The notes below the pieces were generated by a model. The model was not told where the DNA came from. It searched no databases and was given only the letters and a program-made list of their open reading frames with translations. A program made the translations under genes and the position numbers. A stretch of DNA of 64,000 bases from Rhynchospora pubera (Eukaryota; Streptophyta; Magnoliopsida; Poales; Cyperaceae): assembly GCA_028095005.1 (NCBI GenBank), contig CM051460.1:19515501-19579500 (forward strand). Reading direction: 5' to 3'. Below, piece after piece: positions 50,408-63,250 of the stretch (the stretch's first letter is position 1; each line of letters starts with the position of its first letter).

Positions 50408-50820
50408 TAAATCTATTGTGAACCATGGTTCATATAAGCTTCCGTGCACCATGACCGTTTTGGTCGGTGGTTTCACAAATTGTCAAATCTAATTTAACCA
50501 ACCCAATCTATATATTGAAATCTCATAGCAAACAAAATTTTACAATTTTTGAAATTTTTTTACTATTTTTTTCGAATTTTTTAACACTTGCCATTTTTGG
50601 CTATAAATATACTAATTTATAAGCAAAAAATGGCAAGTTTTAAAAAATTTCGAAAAAAATAGTAAAAAAATTCTAAAAATTGTAAAATTTTGTTTGTTAT
50701 GATATTTCAATATATAGATTGGATTAGTTAATTTAGATTTGTCAATCTACAAAATCACCGATCAAACGATCGTGGTGCACGGAGCGCTCTATGAATCATG
50801 GTTCACAATAGATTTACTCT
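50404..50820. mobile_element. Fold-back MITE, family F, copy 4
   Basis: The ends are AGAGTAAATCTATTGTGAAC and its inverse, GTTCACAATAGATTTACTCT. Arms pair through CATGGTTCAT, GTGCACCA and GACCGTTT / AACGATCG-like blocks. The centre pairs very well (TTTTTGGCTATAAATA region). (TA)n flanks both sides. Confidence 0.87.
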
Positions 50821-51150
50821 ATATATATATATATATATATATAATAAAAGAATGTCAGCCGGGCCATTTCTTTTTCAGAAAGAAATAATTATGCGTCGTC
50901 AAAAACGCTTCACACGTGTCAACAATCCGTAGCCATAAACACTTTTTTCTATGACAGCTATTAAGGAACCTTTTCAGTTTTAACCTCTTTCGCATTAAAA
51001 ATAAAATTGCAATAGCACGTACGCTGGAGCGTAGCGGAACGGAATCTCTCTGGAGGTTTTATACAAAACGTGCATCGCAAATTTTTCATTATGGCCCCAA
51101 CGATATCCGGTCCATCGTACAGTCCGTAAAAGACTATCCGTTGAGATTAA

Positions 51151-51330
51151 GGCTTCGCTAAGAAGAGAGTCGGAGCGAAGGAAAGGGAGGAGAGTTCGGA
51201 TAGAGGAAGAGAATGGACGGAAATTAAGAAAAGCAGAAAGACGGATAGAGAAAGAGATCGGTTATTTTTAAAATCGGAGAGTACCGAGTCCCTTCCCTTC
51301 GCTCCGAGTCTCTCCTTCTGAAGCGAAGCC
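51151..51330. mobile_element. MITE with GGCTTCGCT ends
   Basis: The left end, GGCTTCGCTAAGAAGAGAGT, then CGGAGCGAAGGAAAGGG, pairs with the right end, CCCTTCGCTCCGAGTCTCTC, then GAAGCGAAGCC. Length is about 180 bp; the flanks are TTAA on the left and TAAA on the right, so TAA-type target use is likely. Confidence 0.7.
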
Positions 51331-51603
51331 TAAATCGGACTGTCATAGATGAAAGATAGAGCACAACGGCCATAACGTAAGCATTTAAAAAAAAATCGAA
51401 CGGCTATTAACGACTCTAGCAGTCTAATGGACAAAATAGCGTAACACCTTTTCTTTTTTTTTTAACTCGTATGGAGCTTACTAAGATAGAATTTTTACAA
51501 AAGAGGGTGAAAAAAATGTACATAAGAAAGATATTTGGATTAAAAATACGATGGACAAAAAGAGCCTCTAAAAAGCATCACTTAACAACCTGGGAAGCTT
51601 AGT

Positions 51604-51762
51604 GGGGCCGTCTGGATGAGTTGGGAATTTGGGGAATTTTTAATTCCTAAGCATAAATTTATTATAAGCAATCCAAACATTTCACAAAGTTACACATTTT
51701 CCAATAAATTTATACCTAGAAATAAAAAAATTTTCAAATTCCTAAGCGATCCAAACGGCCCC
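51604..51762. mobile_element. MITE, family M1
   Basis: Ends GGGGCCGTCTGGATGAGTTG and GATCCAAACGGCCCC bound 159 bp with AGT repeated on both sides (51,601-51,603 and 51,763-51,765). The interior ATAAATTTATTATAAG and AAGTTACACATTTTCCAAT blocks are shared with other M1 copies. Confidence 0.82.
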
Positions 51763-51941
51763 AGTACTATTTTCTTTTTTTCTTTGAGATAAAAAATTCT
51801 CTCAAAAAATATATAGATAGTATTTTATTTAAAAATATTTACAAAAGACATCTGGTCCAATTTCAAATCTGTAATGTTTCAGCCGATGTAGTTATATATT
51901 TAACCGCTAGATCAACATGCAAGTGCATGCACTTATATATA

Positions 51942-52350
51942 GAAAGTTTAATATGCACTATAGGGCATATGACTTTCTATGCACCGCGGACTTTTTCGAA
52001 AGTATTTTTATAAATTGACAAATCTAATTTAACTAATATAATCTATATATTAAAATCTCATAGCAAATCAAATTTTACAATTTTTTAGATTTTATTACTT
52101 TTTTTCGAATTTTTTTAAACATGCAATTTTTGGAATATTGTAAATAGTGTAACATTCCAAAAATGACATATTTTAAAAATTCGAAAAAAATAGTAATAAA
52201 ATCTAAAAAATTGTAAAATTTAGTTTACTATGAGATTTTAATATGTAGATTAGATTGGTTAAATTAGATTTGTCAATTTACAAAAATATCTCCGAAAAAA
52301 TCCGTGGTGCATAAAAAAATTTATGCACTATAATACATATTAAACTTTCT
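51942..52350. mobile_element. Fold-back MITE, family F, copy 5
   Basis: The ends are GAAAGTTTAATATGCACTAT and, inverted on the right, CATATTAAACTTTC. Arms pair through GACTTTTTCGAAAGTATTTT-like and TAAATTGACAAATCTAATTT blocks. An 11-bp direct repeat, CACTTATATAT, lies at 51,930-51,940 and 52,352-52,362. The right arm is duplicated again at 52,822-53,041 as part of a larger tandem duplication. Confidence 0.82.
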
Positions 52351-53512
52351 CCACTTATATATTCTTTCATATATTTTCAAGTGAAAGAAAGAGTTAGTGT
52401 TTTTTTACATTTCCATATATATATATATAAATTATATTTGAACCGACTATTGTTTCCTGGCTGGCGAAAGAGCAAAGAAAATGCATACCTAAAATAGGTG
52501 TTCATGAGAGAGATGTCATGCCAGAATAACTTGGTTAAGACTTAAGACATGCATTGCCATTATGAAAGGTCCGGAAACAGACAGTAACATTTTTATATAT
52601 TGATGTATGTTGAATTGATAAATTTTGATTATATGATGCTTTTATTAGTGATGTCGTAAACATCTTAAATAGCTTTAACATAGCATCTTTTTTCCTTAAC
52701 AACTACCATTCAAAATCAAACTACTGCGCTAGAAACAAACTTTTCCGTATAAAATAGGCATGGGTAAATTACGCTAGAACTTCCAAAGGCATGTTCATAC
52801 TCGTATTTTGATTGGTAATTTTGGAATATTGTAAATAGTGTAACATTCCAAAAATGACATATTTTAAAAATTCGAAAAAAATAGTAATAAAATCTAAAAA
52901 ATTGTAAAATTTAGTTTACTATGAGATTTTAATATGTAGATTAGATTGGTTAAATTAGATTTGTCAATTTACAAAAATATCTCCGAAAAAATCCGTGGTG
53001 CATAAAAAAATTTATGCACTATAATACATATTAAACTTTCTCCACTTATATATTCTTTCATATATTTTCAAGTGAAAGAAAGAGTTAGTGTTTTTTTACA
53101 TTTCCATATATATATATATAAATTATATTTGAACCGACTATTGTTTCCTGGCTGGCGAAAGAGCAAAGAAAATGCATACCTAAAATAGGTGTTCATGAGA
53201 GAGATGTCATGCCAGAATAACTTGGTTAAGACTTAAGACATGCATTGCCATTATGAAAGGTCCGGAAACAGACAGTAACATTTTTATATATTGATGTATG
53301 TTGAATTGATAAATTTTGATTATATGATGCTTTTATTAGTGATGTCGTAAACATCTTAAATAGCTTTAACATAGCATCTTTTTTCCTTAACAACTACCAT
53401 TCAAAATCAAACTACTGCGCTAGAAACAAACTTTTCCGTATAAAATAGGCATGGGTAAATTACGCTAGAACTTCCAAAGGCATGTTCATACTCGTATTTT
53501 GATTGGTAATTT
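52131..53512 (+). repeat. Tandem duplication, two 691-bp units, no difference seen
   Basis: Unit 1 (about 52,131-52,821) and unit 2 (52,822-53,512) match base for base wherever I compared them, including a 7-unit AT microsatellite and several homopolymers. Each unit starts inside the right half of MITE copy 5 (TGGAATATTGTAAATAGTG) and ends TTTTGATTGGTAATTT. No gene is contained. Confidence 0.9.
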
Positions 53513-55940
53513 CCTAGATAGAGACAGCCACGTACTGCAGTCTGCAGTTTCAACTTTAACATGTTGAAAAACGCTTTATACTTGTCGGCTGTTGCAATTA
53601 GGAAATTGACCTGCACTAATTAAAGGCCTTATTAGCTAGCTAACTAGCGGTTAGGTTGACTTTGGGTCAAGATTCAACATGGATTCTTCTTTAACAACTT
53701 GAGCTGAGTCTTCTCTAGGCTACTGATCTTCTAATAGATCTGTTTATTAGGTGGGTACAAAGAAGGTACAGAATAAATGAATATAATTTGATACAAGGAC
53801 TGAAGGACAAGAGCACAGGTAACTATGTCATGACGATAGGAGTGGTAGACCAACCCCACTCCCCTGTAAAGTTGAGTATGTTTCAGAATCCAAATCAAGT
53901 GATATTCCAGTATTTCCTATGAAGCAAAAGAAAAAAAAAATATTAACAACTGACAGCGAGATTAATGGACCCTAATTAATTAAGCACAGAAATGATGCAT
54001 GTATAACTGCTTGTCCGTTAATTAAACTATATATTCCTGACATGGCCATGACATCATGTGGCGAGTCACTGGCACCTGACCCAACCTAACAGTGATATGT
54101 TTGGCCTGTATCAACTATCAACTAATGCCAGATGCAAGAGGAATTATGTATAGAAAAGGTGCCCGGTTGCCACGGCAGTGGAGAGAGGCCTCCGAAATTT
54201 CAGGATGTCTCTTCATTGTTCTCTTTCTCTGCAGGCTTTCAGACCGCATGTGCACTCTCTTAATTTTGTCCCCTGATTTGTGGGACCCGCATAGTCATAA
54301 AACCTCTCTCTCTGTCTATCTCCCTAAAGCACTGGTTTAATAATGCTCTTCTCATTTCTCTCCCAGCACCGTTCCCTTTTCTTAATCTACTAGCATGGAA
54401 AGCGAGTCTATATAGTACCTTAAATCGGTTGTACTAGAATTTAAGGTAACTTTACAAGAGGAATTTTTTTGATTAAAATCTGATAGCTAGCCTGCGATGA
54501 ATGCACCGAAACTTATCAAATATACTATGACATGATGACGTCAACTTGGATCATATGATTTTGATAGTTCAGATCAGATCAGACGACACATTAATGACAC
54601 GTTGAAGCCACCAGAATATTAAATGCAGCATGTTGGTCTTGGTAGTCAGTGTATAACTTCATTACAGTTTGATATTAATGATGAAGGTGATGAAAAAGGT
54701 GGTTTTCCTGGATTTCAAATCTACACGACTACACCTCTTGAAAGAATGTTAACCTACTTGTGATGTTTAGATAGATATCAGCAATATTGACAGAGATAGG
54801 TAGCCGAAGCATTCATTAGTTTCTTAGTTTGCCAAATTAAAGTTTCTTTTATTATTTGGTTATTTATTGTTTGTTGACCAAAAGGACTCAATCGTCCCAG
54901 AAAAACTATAAATTAGACCTCTCATTTTGAGCATATATCAGTATATCACAGAGTAAGCACATTAATTGTACCCAAACATAATAAAACAAAGATGCGAAAC
55001 CGTGCACACATGGATTCCATTCAAGTTCATCTGTCTCTGGGACCCACACCTTTAAAGTAGGGCCCAGTGTCTGCAGTTTCCTCCTGAAGCAAGCAAAGAA
55101 CAATGGTGATCGACCTCTCTTTCATCTTTGACCATTATAGATTGTGATTTGACAACAAGCCCGTGCAAAATCTGGTCAGACTCTCCTCTAGAATACCTGG
55201 CAATAATAATTTAGAAACTTCAAAGTTATATTTAAATTATTATTTATTTATTTCTATAAAAGCTAAAAGAGCTCAAAAAAATTCTTGGTTTAAAAATTGT
55301 AAGATTTACTAGCTAAGAGAGATTATACTAAACAAGATAACTACCAAAGCATCAAAAGATACAAATTTTAGTAAGTAATAAGGAACATCTTTGATGCAAT
55401 GATTTTCATATTATGAAAAGTTCCCATTACATTAATTGTTGGCTAGCTAGGAATTTAATATTTAGTTTTGCAATATATACTCTTTAGTCCAGATATTAAA
55501 AACAATAATGTAATTTTTTAAATATGATATTAACATAAAATGGACGAAGTTTGAAATATACATTGATCTTTTAAAAAAAGCCAAAATTATTTGTAAATTC
55601 TTAATTCTGTTTATATTAATATTAAATGCACAGATTTTTTAATATACTAAACTACTAAAGTATAAAAAATAAAATTATTATACATAATTTTAGTAAATAT
55701 TATAGTGATAGTCTATGTCATAAATGATATTTATATTATTCATGAAATTAACAAGTTATATATATACAGATATGATCCAGAATTGTTCTTAAATATGCAT
55801 TCAATACATTATTCCTTAACAACTATTTCGGCCTATAAGCGAATTGTATTCAGGGAGGCTCATGCATTCGAAATGGAAAACTAGCTAAAATATGTCGAAT
55901 TGCATTTAAATGATATATAGTCATCAATTCAAACGTTATG
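53513..55940. other. Intergenic region, no gene supported
   Basis: The stretch has ordinary base composition with several short ORFs, none with a family signature or convincing splice structure. Pyrimidine-rich sequence near 54.2-54.4 kb could be a transcribed leader, but I cannot show it. Confidence 0.5.
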
Positions 55941-55946
55941 ACCTTA

Positions 55947-56112
55947 GGGCCTGTTTGGATGCGTTAGGAATTTGGAGAATTTCCAATTCCTAGACATAAA
56001 TTTATTATAAAATATTAGTATGTCCAAACTCTTCATAAAATTACACACTTCCCAATAAATTTATGCATAGCAATATGAAATCTCCAAATTCCTAAGCGAT
56101 CCAAACGACCCC
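55947..56112. mobile_element. MITE, family M1
   Basis: Ends GGGCCTGTTTGGATGCGTTA and GCGATCCAAACGACCCC bound 166 bp with TTA on both sides (55,944-55,946 and 56,113-56,115), the preferred Harbinger-type target. The interior blocks match the M1 copies at 47,273 and 51,604. Confidence 0.82.
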
Positions 56113-58120
56113 TTAGAGTTAATTTATATTTAGTGTTAAATGCCTGTGTTAATATACGATGATGATGCATTAATTAAGTTTTACAAATAGATGCTCTCAC
56201 TGTCTTACATATGGAGATTCGTCTTTTTCCTAAAAACACTCAAATTTTGATCATAAGAACTAACTTAATATTTTACTAAACTTCGAAGAAATACAAAAAA
56301 AAAAATTAACAAAAATTAACCATAGAATTATAGAATGAATTGTGGAGCAGTGGCGAAGGGAAATTCTGGCGTAGACCGGACGCATCCATACAGCCTCTGT
56401 CGTTTTGTCCTGTGAGTGCGCACGTCATAAGAATCCAAATTCAATCCCTTGCTCTTGTCCTCTCTCTCCGTTCACTCCAACTGCCCCTGTCACTCATTTT
56501 TCACCATTCTCATCTTAAAATATAAAAGATATATATCGCTGTCATTCGAATGAAAATGGCAAAAAGCAGAACTACAACTCCCAACTTTGCATTAATTTTC
56601 TTTTCGCGAGAGTGTTTTCCTTGGACCGCGCTCAACGTCGAGTAATTTAGTATTAAGTGATCTTGCGTATGTATATGTATGTAGTCATTTATACTTTATA
56701 CTTTAAAAAAGAGAGGTTAAAAGCGACTCGTGTCGTTGAATAAAAAGCCCACAAAGACCATTTTAGTTATAGAAACCTTTTTTTGTACCTGAGGTTTTAT
56801 CTAGATATGCAGAATGAACCATATTTTCTCGACAAGTCAACGGCTGTGACAGTGTACATGACCAGCTAATCGACTCAAATCAATGCAGGTGTGGCGTGAT
56901 CTATCCATCGTCTCTTTTGAAGACATAATTTGCAAAAGCCTTTTTGAGTTTTGAATCTTACTGGCTTTCTGAATTTAATGTGCCAACTAATTACTTTTTG
57001 CTTTTTTGGTGATGCTTGACACAAATTGACAATTAATCTCAGTGCAAACAAACGAAGAATTCTCTGAGCGAGCTCGGATTTGTGTCGTTGGTTCTTTTTG
57101 TGTATAGTATATAAATAAACTATCTTTTGATAAAAAGAGAAAAATGTTTTGAATATATGCATGCTGTAAGAGGCGGATTTAGCAATTAGAAGATGGCTTC
57201 GTTGTTGTTTTCCGAAGGCAGGATCAATTTTTGTTGATAATCGTTGTATGCTTGTATCTATTGTCTGCTATTCTGCATCTTCTTTGTTACTTTTTTTTTT
57301 TAATATATGCGTACATTTTGTAAGACCTTTTATTTTGTTCAATAGTATTAGTATGTCTGTTCATACCCTCTAAGCGATTTTAAAATATATGCGTACAAAT
57401 ATAGAGCAAAATCTATACCGTCCATATCTCTAAAAATGTAATGAACTTTTTTTTTTTTTTTTAGGGCAGTTAAATAGCATTGACAATGTTCGACCAGCAC
57501 CAGCTAGAGGTGTCTTGTGTTGGCTATTTTAATTTAGTACGGATATAGCTCTAGCTATCAAATATAGAAAGATTAAGATTTAATAAGTCAATAAGATTAG
57601 ATAATTCATGCATAAAATTTCAATGATTTGAGGGTGTTAACAATGACCTTCACGCGACGGCAACTTCTATCAAGTGATCCAATAAATTATCCCACTTTTG
57701 TCAAATAATAAAAGCTATCAAAAGTATATATATTTTTTCCCTACAATACTCGCATATCAAAGAAAAGACTTCTCCGATATCGCAGTTTCTATAATTGTAT
57801 CCTCGACATATAACAATAAGAATAAAGGTTAAAAAAATAACTATTGATATTTAGAAATAAACTGCAAAAATTATCAATTGGACATTCGGTCAGATAAAAT
57901 AGTGTGGTACTGGGTTAGTGAGTTAAAGGCTTATAGCTGAGGAAATACAAAATGTCTCAACACCGAATGGGCCCTCCATATAAGCACGAAGGTATTCTTT
58001 GGGCCTTCAGGCCTCTCTTTCAAATTTCAAACTCGAACCCAATTTAACTAATTGCCAACTCCCAAACAAGCCCAAGTTGTCTAAACTGGAACAAGAAAAA
58101 TGCAATGCAGTACTTCCATA
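56113..58120. other. Intergenic region, no gene supported
   Basis: Only short chance ORFs are seen, for example a minus-strand run of 95 codons at 57,162-56,875 without recognisable motifs. The sequence is AT-rich with T and A homopolymers. Confidence 0.5.
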
Positions 58121-59346
58121 AGTTCCATTTTATGATATGTCCATTTAGTGCTCTCTTAGAAAGTCATAATTCTACATAATTCTAACAATAAGATTTCATT
58201 AAAGTGATGTACCAAATTCAGATGTTCAAATTAGATGCTGACACGGTGGACTGATGGTTTCAGCAAATTCGGAGTTCCTGATGCTTCATTTGTAAAAACA
58301 AGTAGGTGCATAACGAGAAAGGAACCGATGGTAGCAGCACGTCTGATACTGGCTGTTGGTCATGATTAATTTGAATCAGTAATGATAAAATGAAATAAGA
58401 TGAATCAGATACAGACAGCAACATTTTACCAAAGTTTAGAAAAATGATGTGGCACGCCAAATTCTATGACAACAGAGTTCTTTTTTTTTTTTTTTTGAAG
58501 CAAAAATGAGGATGACAACAGAGTATTCTTATTTGTATGCATGTTAAAACTTAAAAAGTTTTCGTTTATTGAAATTCACAGCTGCTAATAGACACGTAAT
58601 GAAATGTAGTAAATAATAATAATGATCGCCTTCTTTGTATAAAAGAACTTGCATTCTCACTCTATGTTGGGAAAAAATAATATTAATAACTACTTGTCTA
58701 CTCATGCTGTATGAAAACCCATTTATTATCATAAAGCAGTAATCAACAACTATAATTTCGCAAAAAAAAAAAAGTCTTTTCGTTTCTTTAGGAGACAATT
58801 TATTTCAAAAATGACAAACATTTTATCTGTGAATTTTTTTAAAGGTTACCTAGAGAAATAGGTAAAAGGAATTTTTATTCTTTTTTTTTACTTGAGTTTT
58901 AGTAATGTGAAGCTGAGGCCATGGAATTAATAGAAGCAGAAAGCAAAGGATTGCTATCTTAACAGGTCATCAGACAAGAGTCACTACTCACTAGGTGCAT
59001 TGTATCACCAGTCACAGCATGACTGATCCCATTAAAGACCATAGAGGATTGCTTTTGTTTGAATTCAAAATTAAATAAATCCCGAAAAAGGAAAGAGCAG
59101 AGGCAACTCAGTAAACAATTAAATAACTAAAAGATTAATTAACATAATCCAAACTGTTAGCCTCTGGTACCTGCACAGGTACCTTACCATCCATAAGGTG
59201 TGAATAGCTACAAAAATATCCTTATGTTCAAAACAATTTCACGAATTTCCTCCATATGCACTGGCATCAATTTTTTTGTTTTCTATTAACTAAATGAATG
59301 ATTTCTTTACCTGTCTATCCCTGTTTTTTCTCATAAAATACCTTGA

Positions 59347-59444
59347 TATCCCCTGTCCTGGAACATTCTGAGACTATACCAAGAACTCTGACCACACAAC
59401 CTCTCCCTGACTTCATGCAGCCAGTAGCTGTGGCAGCTACTAAA
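59347..59444 (-). other. Possible orphan exon, unrecognised
   Basis: The minus strand has a TTTTAG acceptor, an open 98-nt stretch reading AATATGCMKSGRGCVVRVLG then IVSECSRTGDIK, and an AAG|GTATTT donor. No partner exon was found. GCMKSG recalls a GT31 motif, but the following residues do not fit. It may be a pseudo-exon. Confidence 0.2.
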
Positions 59445-61374
59445 ATTTGAAAATGAAGGCAGACACATTTGCTCCCACATTGGACCAAAATTATAAGCAC
59501 AGTCATGTTTTCATTAAGAAAATGGGTATTTATGTATGATGTTCCAGATAGTAGGGATGGACAAGCAAAAATTCTTAAATGAACTACCATGTCAATAACA
59601 CAACCTTAAGAAAATGGGGTTACAATGAGCCATGAAATAACACATAAAAGACAACAGGTACACGGTCAAGAAAATGTGGTTGCATGTGAGCTGCTTGTCG
59701 TTGTCCATTTGCTCCTACCACATCAGCTGATTGACATTCCCCTGGTCATCTGCAAATGGTGTCCTTTCTTCCAGTGGAAAAAATGGTTTATTATCTGAAC
59801 TTCAAATAAACAGCATCTTGTCATATATTAACGTATTTTACCATATCTATACTGAATCTAGAGAACTCTTGAAGGATTTTCTGTTTCTTTTTGTAAGTAC
59901 CCAAGGGAAAGTTTCAACCCTGCATTTTGTCATATTGTGCCACAGGCTTCTATATAACAGCTACTAGCAAAATTTTGGCAGCTTTTTTGTGTCTGATATA
60001 ATGGACAAGTGGATATAGAGCTCAAATGGGCAAAACCAGGATTGTGCAGAAAACCAGGATTTAGGAATTGTAGTGTCACTTAGTTGGAGTGATAAACTCT
60101 ACCAATAAATCAAAAGGGAGTTCCCTTCCAACTTCACAAATCAGACGCCAATATTTTTTTTGAGGGCTAGCAAAAGCCAGAGGCCAATATTGAATAACAC
60201 CACTTGATTTCTCTCGATTTGAATAACATAATAGCTAGTTTTTCAATATTAGTGTTTGTTCAGTAGAATTGGTGGAAAAGAACCAAAAATGTTTGTAATA
60301 GAATGGAATATAGTAAGTATGGTGGGAAGTAAAGAGGGGCAAAGAGTGGAGATTTTGCACTAAACCTCTCCCATTTTGTCCATCCCATCAAGTTCGCGAT
60401 TACTTTAGACACTACACTAACTGTTCATCTCAAATCTCAAAAAGATGCGACTAAAATGAGAGAACTACCTTTTTCTTTAACGGTCATTTTTATGTTTGTT
60501 ATGTGATAAATTGGAATGTTCGATCATGAGAGATTTTATTGATAGATAGATAGAGAGTGCAGTTATTGTGGGATCATATGTCCGGGGGTAGTTAATGTTA
60601 ATAGTGTGTACCGTTTGGATATAGTGGCACAAGTAGGATGCGTAATGTTTCTGTTTCTTCAATGTAACAAGCCATTTTGGCCTCTTCTTTCTGCTGTATT
60701 GATCAGATAATCTGGATATTGTTCATTGCATCAGTCAGATACCTTTAGCCTATAAGTTCCACCTTAGCGGCCTTGACCACATAAACTAGTTATTCATTGA
60801 ACCCTATCAATTGATCCGTTCGAATATTTAATTATTTTGTGTCCACACATGCGTGCAGGGTGATATGTTCAATAATTGATGGAGATTAAATAAGAAATAT
60901 TATACCAGCCTTCAATTTCTAACAGGGCTTATTCCACTTTAACAAGCAAAGTTGGATTAAAACTAAAATGCTTCAAATTATCTACTCTCTATCCTACTTT
61001 TTTATATCTAAAAAATCCAGATGATAATAAGATAACAAGTAAAATCACCATTGGAAAAAAACTACAAGGTTTTTGGAAGGAAATTATGTAACCCAGACCA
61101 TGCAACTGATGCACTGTACTAGATCGCATCTGCTTTAAATGTAAAACACTAAAACTTATTAAGATACTCAAATCCCTCTCGGGTCTACGTTGTCAGTGCT
61201 GCAGCTAGAACTAAGCCCCAAATTAAGTGATAATAGTCACTCAAAACCACCGATTAAAACCATCGTACAATCACTGAACACCCAATTAAGTGCTAGCTAT
61301 ACATGAAAGGAGCCAATTTGGACAGGTCGTTACCAGATCGACCTCAGCTTATATTAAAAAAAAGGGAAGAATTT

Positions 61375-61570
61375 ACAGAAAGATAATTACAGAAAAGTGG
61401 CAGGATTAACCACGGTCAGGTCATGCCCTGGGAGCAGCCTAAGACCAAGAGCATGAAAGCCAGGAGAGAAGAGAGGATGAGGATGTAGGTGGTCCATATG
61501 CCCCGGTACATGAACCATTCTGTGTTTTTATTAAGATCCACTGGTGGGACAGCCTCAATGTACACATTTG
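61375..61570 (-). pseudogene. ORMDL (ORM1-like) pseudogene fragment
   Basis: The minus strand reads VYIEAVPPVDLNKNTEWFMY then RGIWTTYILILSSLLAF and VLGCSQGM, clearly the first third of an ORMDL protein (usual: DLNRNTEWF-YPGVWTTYILI, GCSPGMAWT). ORMDL proteins are ER membrane regulators of serine palmitoyltransferase. The start Met is replaced by Val. After GM a one-base loss turns the usual W-T codons into a stop, with TVVNPATFL continuing in another frame before a further stop. The rest of the protein (HFFHWKKGTPF onward) is missing. No introns are visible in the piece. It is a dead copy. Confidence 0.8.
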
Positions 61571-62927
61571 TTTGCTTCTCAAATATTCTTAGTTTGTTTA
61601 AGATGATATTGGTATGGCGCTTTAGATAATTAATGATTATTGTTTCCAACTGATACAAGTTTACCATGACATATCAAGTAAATGCGAATTGATACTTTCT
61701 GATTGTGTGTGTGATGTAAATTGCTATAAACGTATAAAACAAAATAAAATTTGTATAGTAATAATTTCAAGAACTATTTGGAGCTTTATTTAAATTTAAT
61801 TTGAGTCTGTAATTTTTCTCTTTTTTGTTTCTATATTCTAAAGAGGCCAACTAAAGAAAGAAGACTCTTGATTGTGGGTGTTTGCAGCTGAGCATAGTTT
61901 GTCGGTAGAAAGAGAAGTAGTTTTATGGAGTATTTCAGTCCAGAAGAAGCAGCTTGACAAAGTGATGCTACTTGCTGGTTGGAGAATGATAGGTAAGGAA
62001 AGAGATTGATTTTAATTTATTGTAAACCAGTTCTGCATTTAAGTGATGAAAATTAAATATAGATTGACATTAGTTTCATGAAGTAACAAAAATATCTCAA
62101 CAAATTAAAAAAAAGGATATGCAAAGACCTCAATGAAATGCCACAATATCTTTGTATATCTCCATGTTTCAGACTTAGCTACAATTTGGAGAGTTTGAAT
62201 TTCATTCTTTTTAAAATTATTTCAACAAATATGACAGCTTCACTTCTTGAATATTCGTAATTTGTTTCAGATGACACTATTTGTTGTTAAAAGTATTTGT
62301 GTCCTATTTGATTAGCTGATTTAGAATGCAAGTATACCATCGATAGATGTACTAACTGCACAAGACACAATTTTCCCAAGATTTTGGTTCCTCAGTTACA
62401 GTACTTCCTTTTTATATATGATATTTCCATTTAGTACTCTCTTAAAAAGTCATGATTCTTACAATTAGATTTCATTAAAGTGATGTACCAAATCCAAATG
62501 TCCAAATTAGATGCTGACACGGAGACTGATGGTCTCGGCAAATTTGGAGTTCGTGATGCTTCATTTGTAAAAACAAGTAGATACACAGCGAGAAAGCGAG
62601 GTAGCAGCACCTCTGATATTGGCTGTTGGTCATGATAAATTGAATCAGTTAAAATTTTCTAAAAATCCAAATAAGTTTCAAAGTTTCTTTATTTATTTAG
62701 TTTTTTGGGCTTGAAGTTAATTTGCACATGTATGATTTATTTCGTCAACTTTTTGTTTGATGAATTGATGCATATTTCCTATGAGGTATTGGTTCAGTTG
62801 TTGCTTTGGTTTGTCTTTGTAATGATGAAAAGAAGATAAATCATACACAGAGTTTAGTAAAATGAAGTCGCACGCCAAATTCCATGACAAAGAAATCATA
62901 CACAGTCACACAGAGTATTGCTCATTT

Positions 62928-63250
62928 GGGACTGATAAGAATCATCCCCAATAATTATCATCCCCATCATCCCTGAAAAACATGTTTCTATTTTTAGAAT
63001 GCCTTCTCCAACTAATCCAGTGTTCATCCTCATCTCCTCTTCCCTTCTATTTATTTTTCTTATTTCCTTCTTCCCTGTACCCACCTCATCTGCATTGTTC
63101 TCATTCTCATCCTCTGTCTCCAACTAGAACATTTGAGTCTACTAACTAGCATAATGCTATTTACCAATTAAAACAATTAGTTTTATTAACTAGAATAATT
63201 ATGTAAATTTAAGTAGAACAATTAGGTGTATGAACTATAACAATTACATA
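62928..63250. repeat. Inverted partner of the repeat at 35.5-35.85 kb
   Basis: CTGATAAGAATCATCCCCAA and, further on, AACTAGAATAATTATG, GTAGAACAATTAGG and AACTATAACAATTAC correspond, inverted, to the blocks at 35,560-35,850. Pyrimidine-rich CATCCTCATCTCC-like sequence lies between and has a counterpart near 35.28 kb. Confidence 0.4.

Larger units (their letters stand above)
58125..62890 (+). repeat. Dispersed direct repeat pair (58,125-58,475 and 62,400-62,890)
   Basis: The block ATTTCATTAAAGTGATGTAC, followed by AGATGCTGACACGG, GATGCTTCATTTGTAAAAAC and TGGCTGTTGGTCATGAT, is present at 58,195-58,385 and again at 62,470-62,640 in the same orientation with about one in ten bases changed. A further match, GCACGCCAAATTC-ATGACAA, follows each, at 58,453 and 62,870. 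The unit is of unknown nature; it could be the 3' part of a duplicated gene or an old transposon. Confidence 0.7.

Noticed and set aside
59315..59590. GCMKSG as part of a GT31 galactosyltransferase
   Set aside because: The residues after it do not follow the family pattern (EVFSEP...KWYEPD expected), and no other GT31 exon is nearby.
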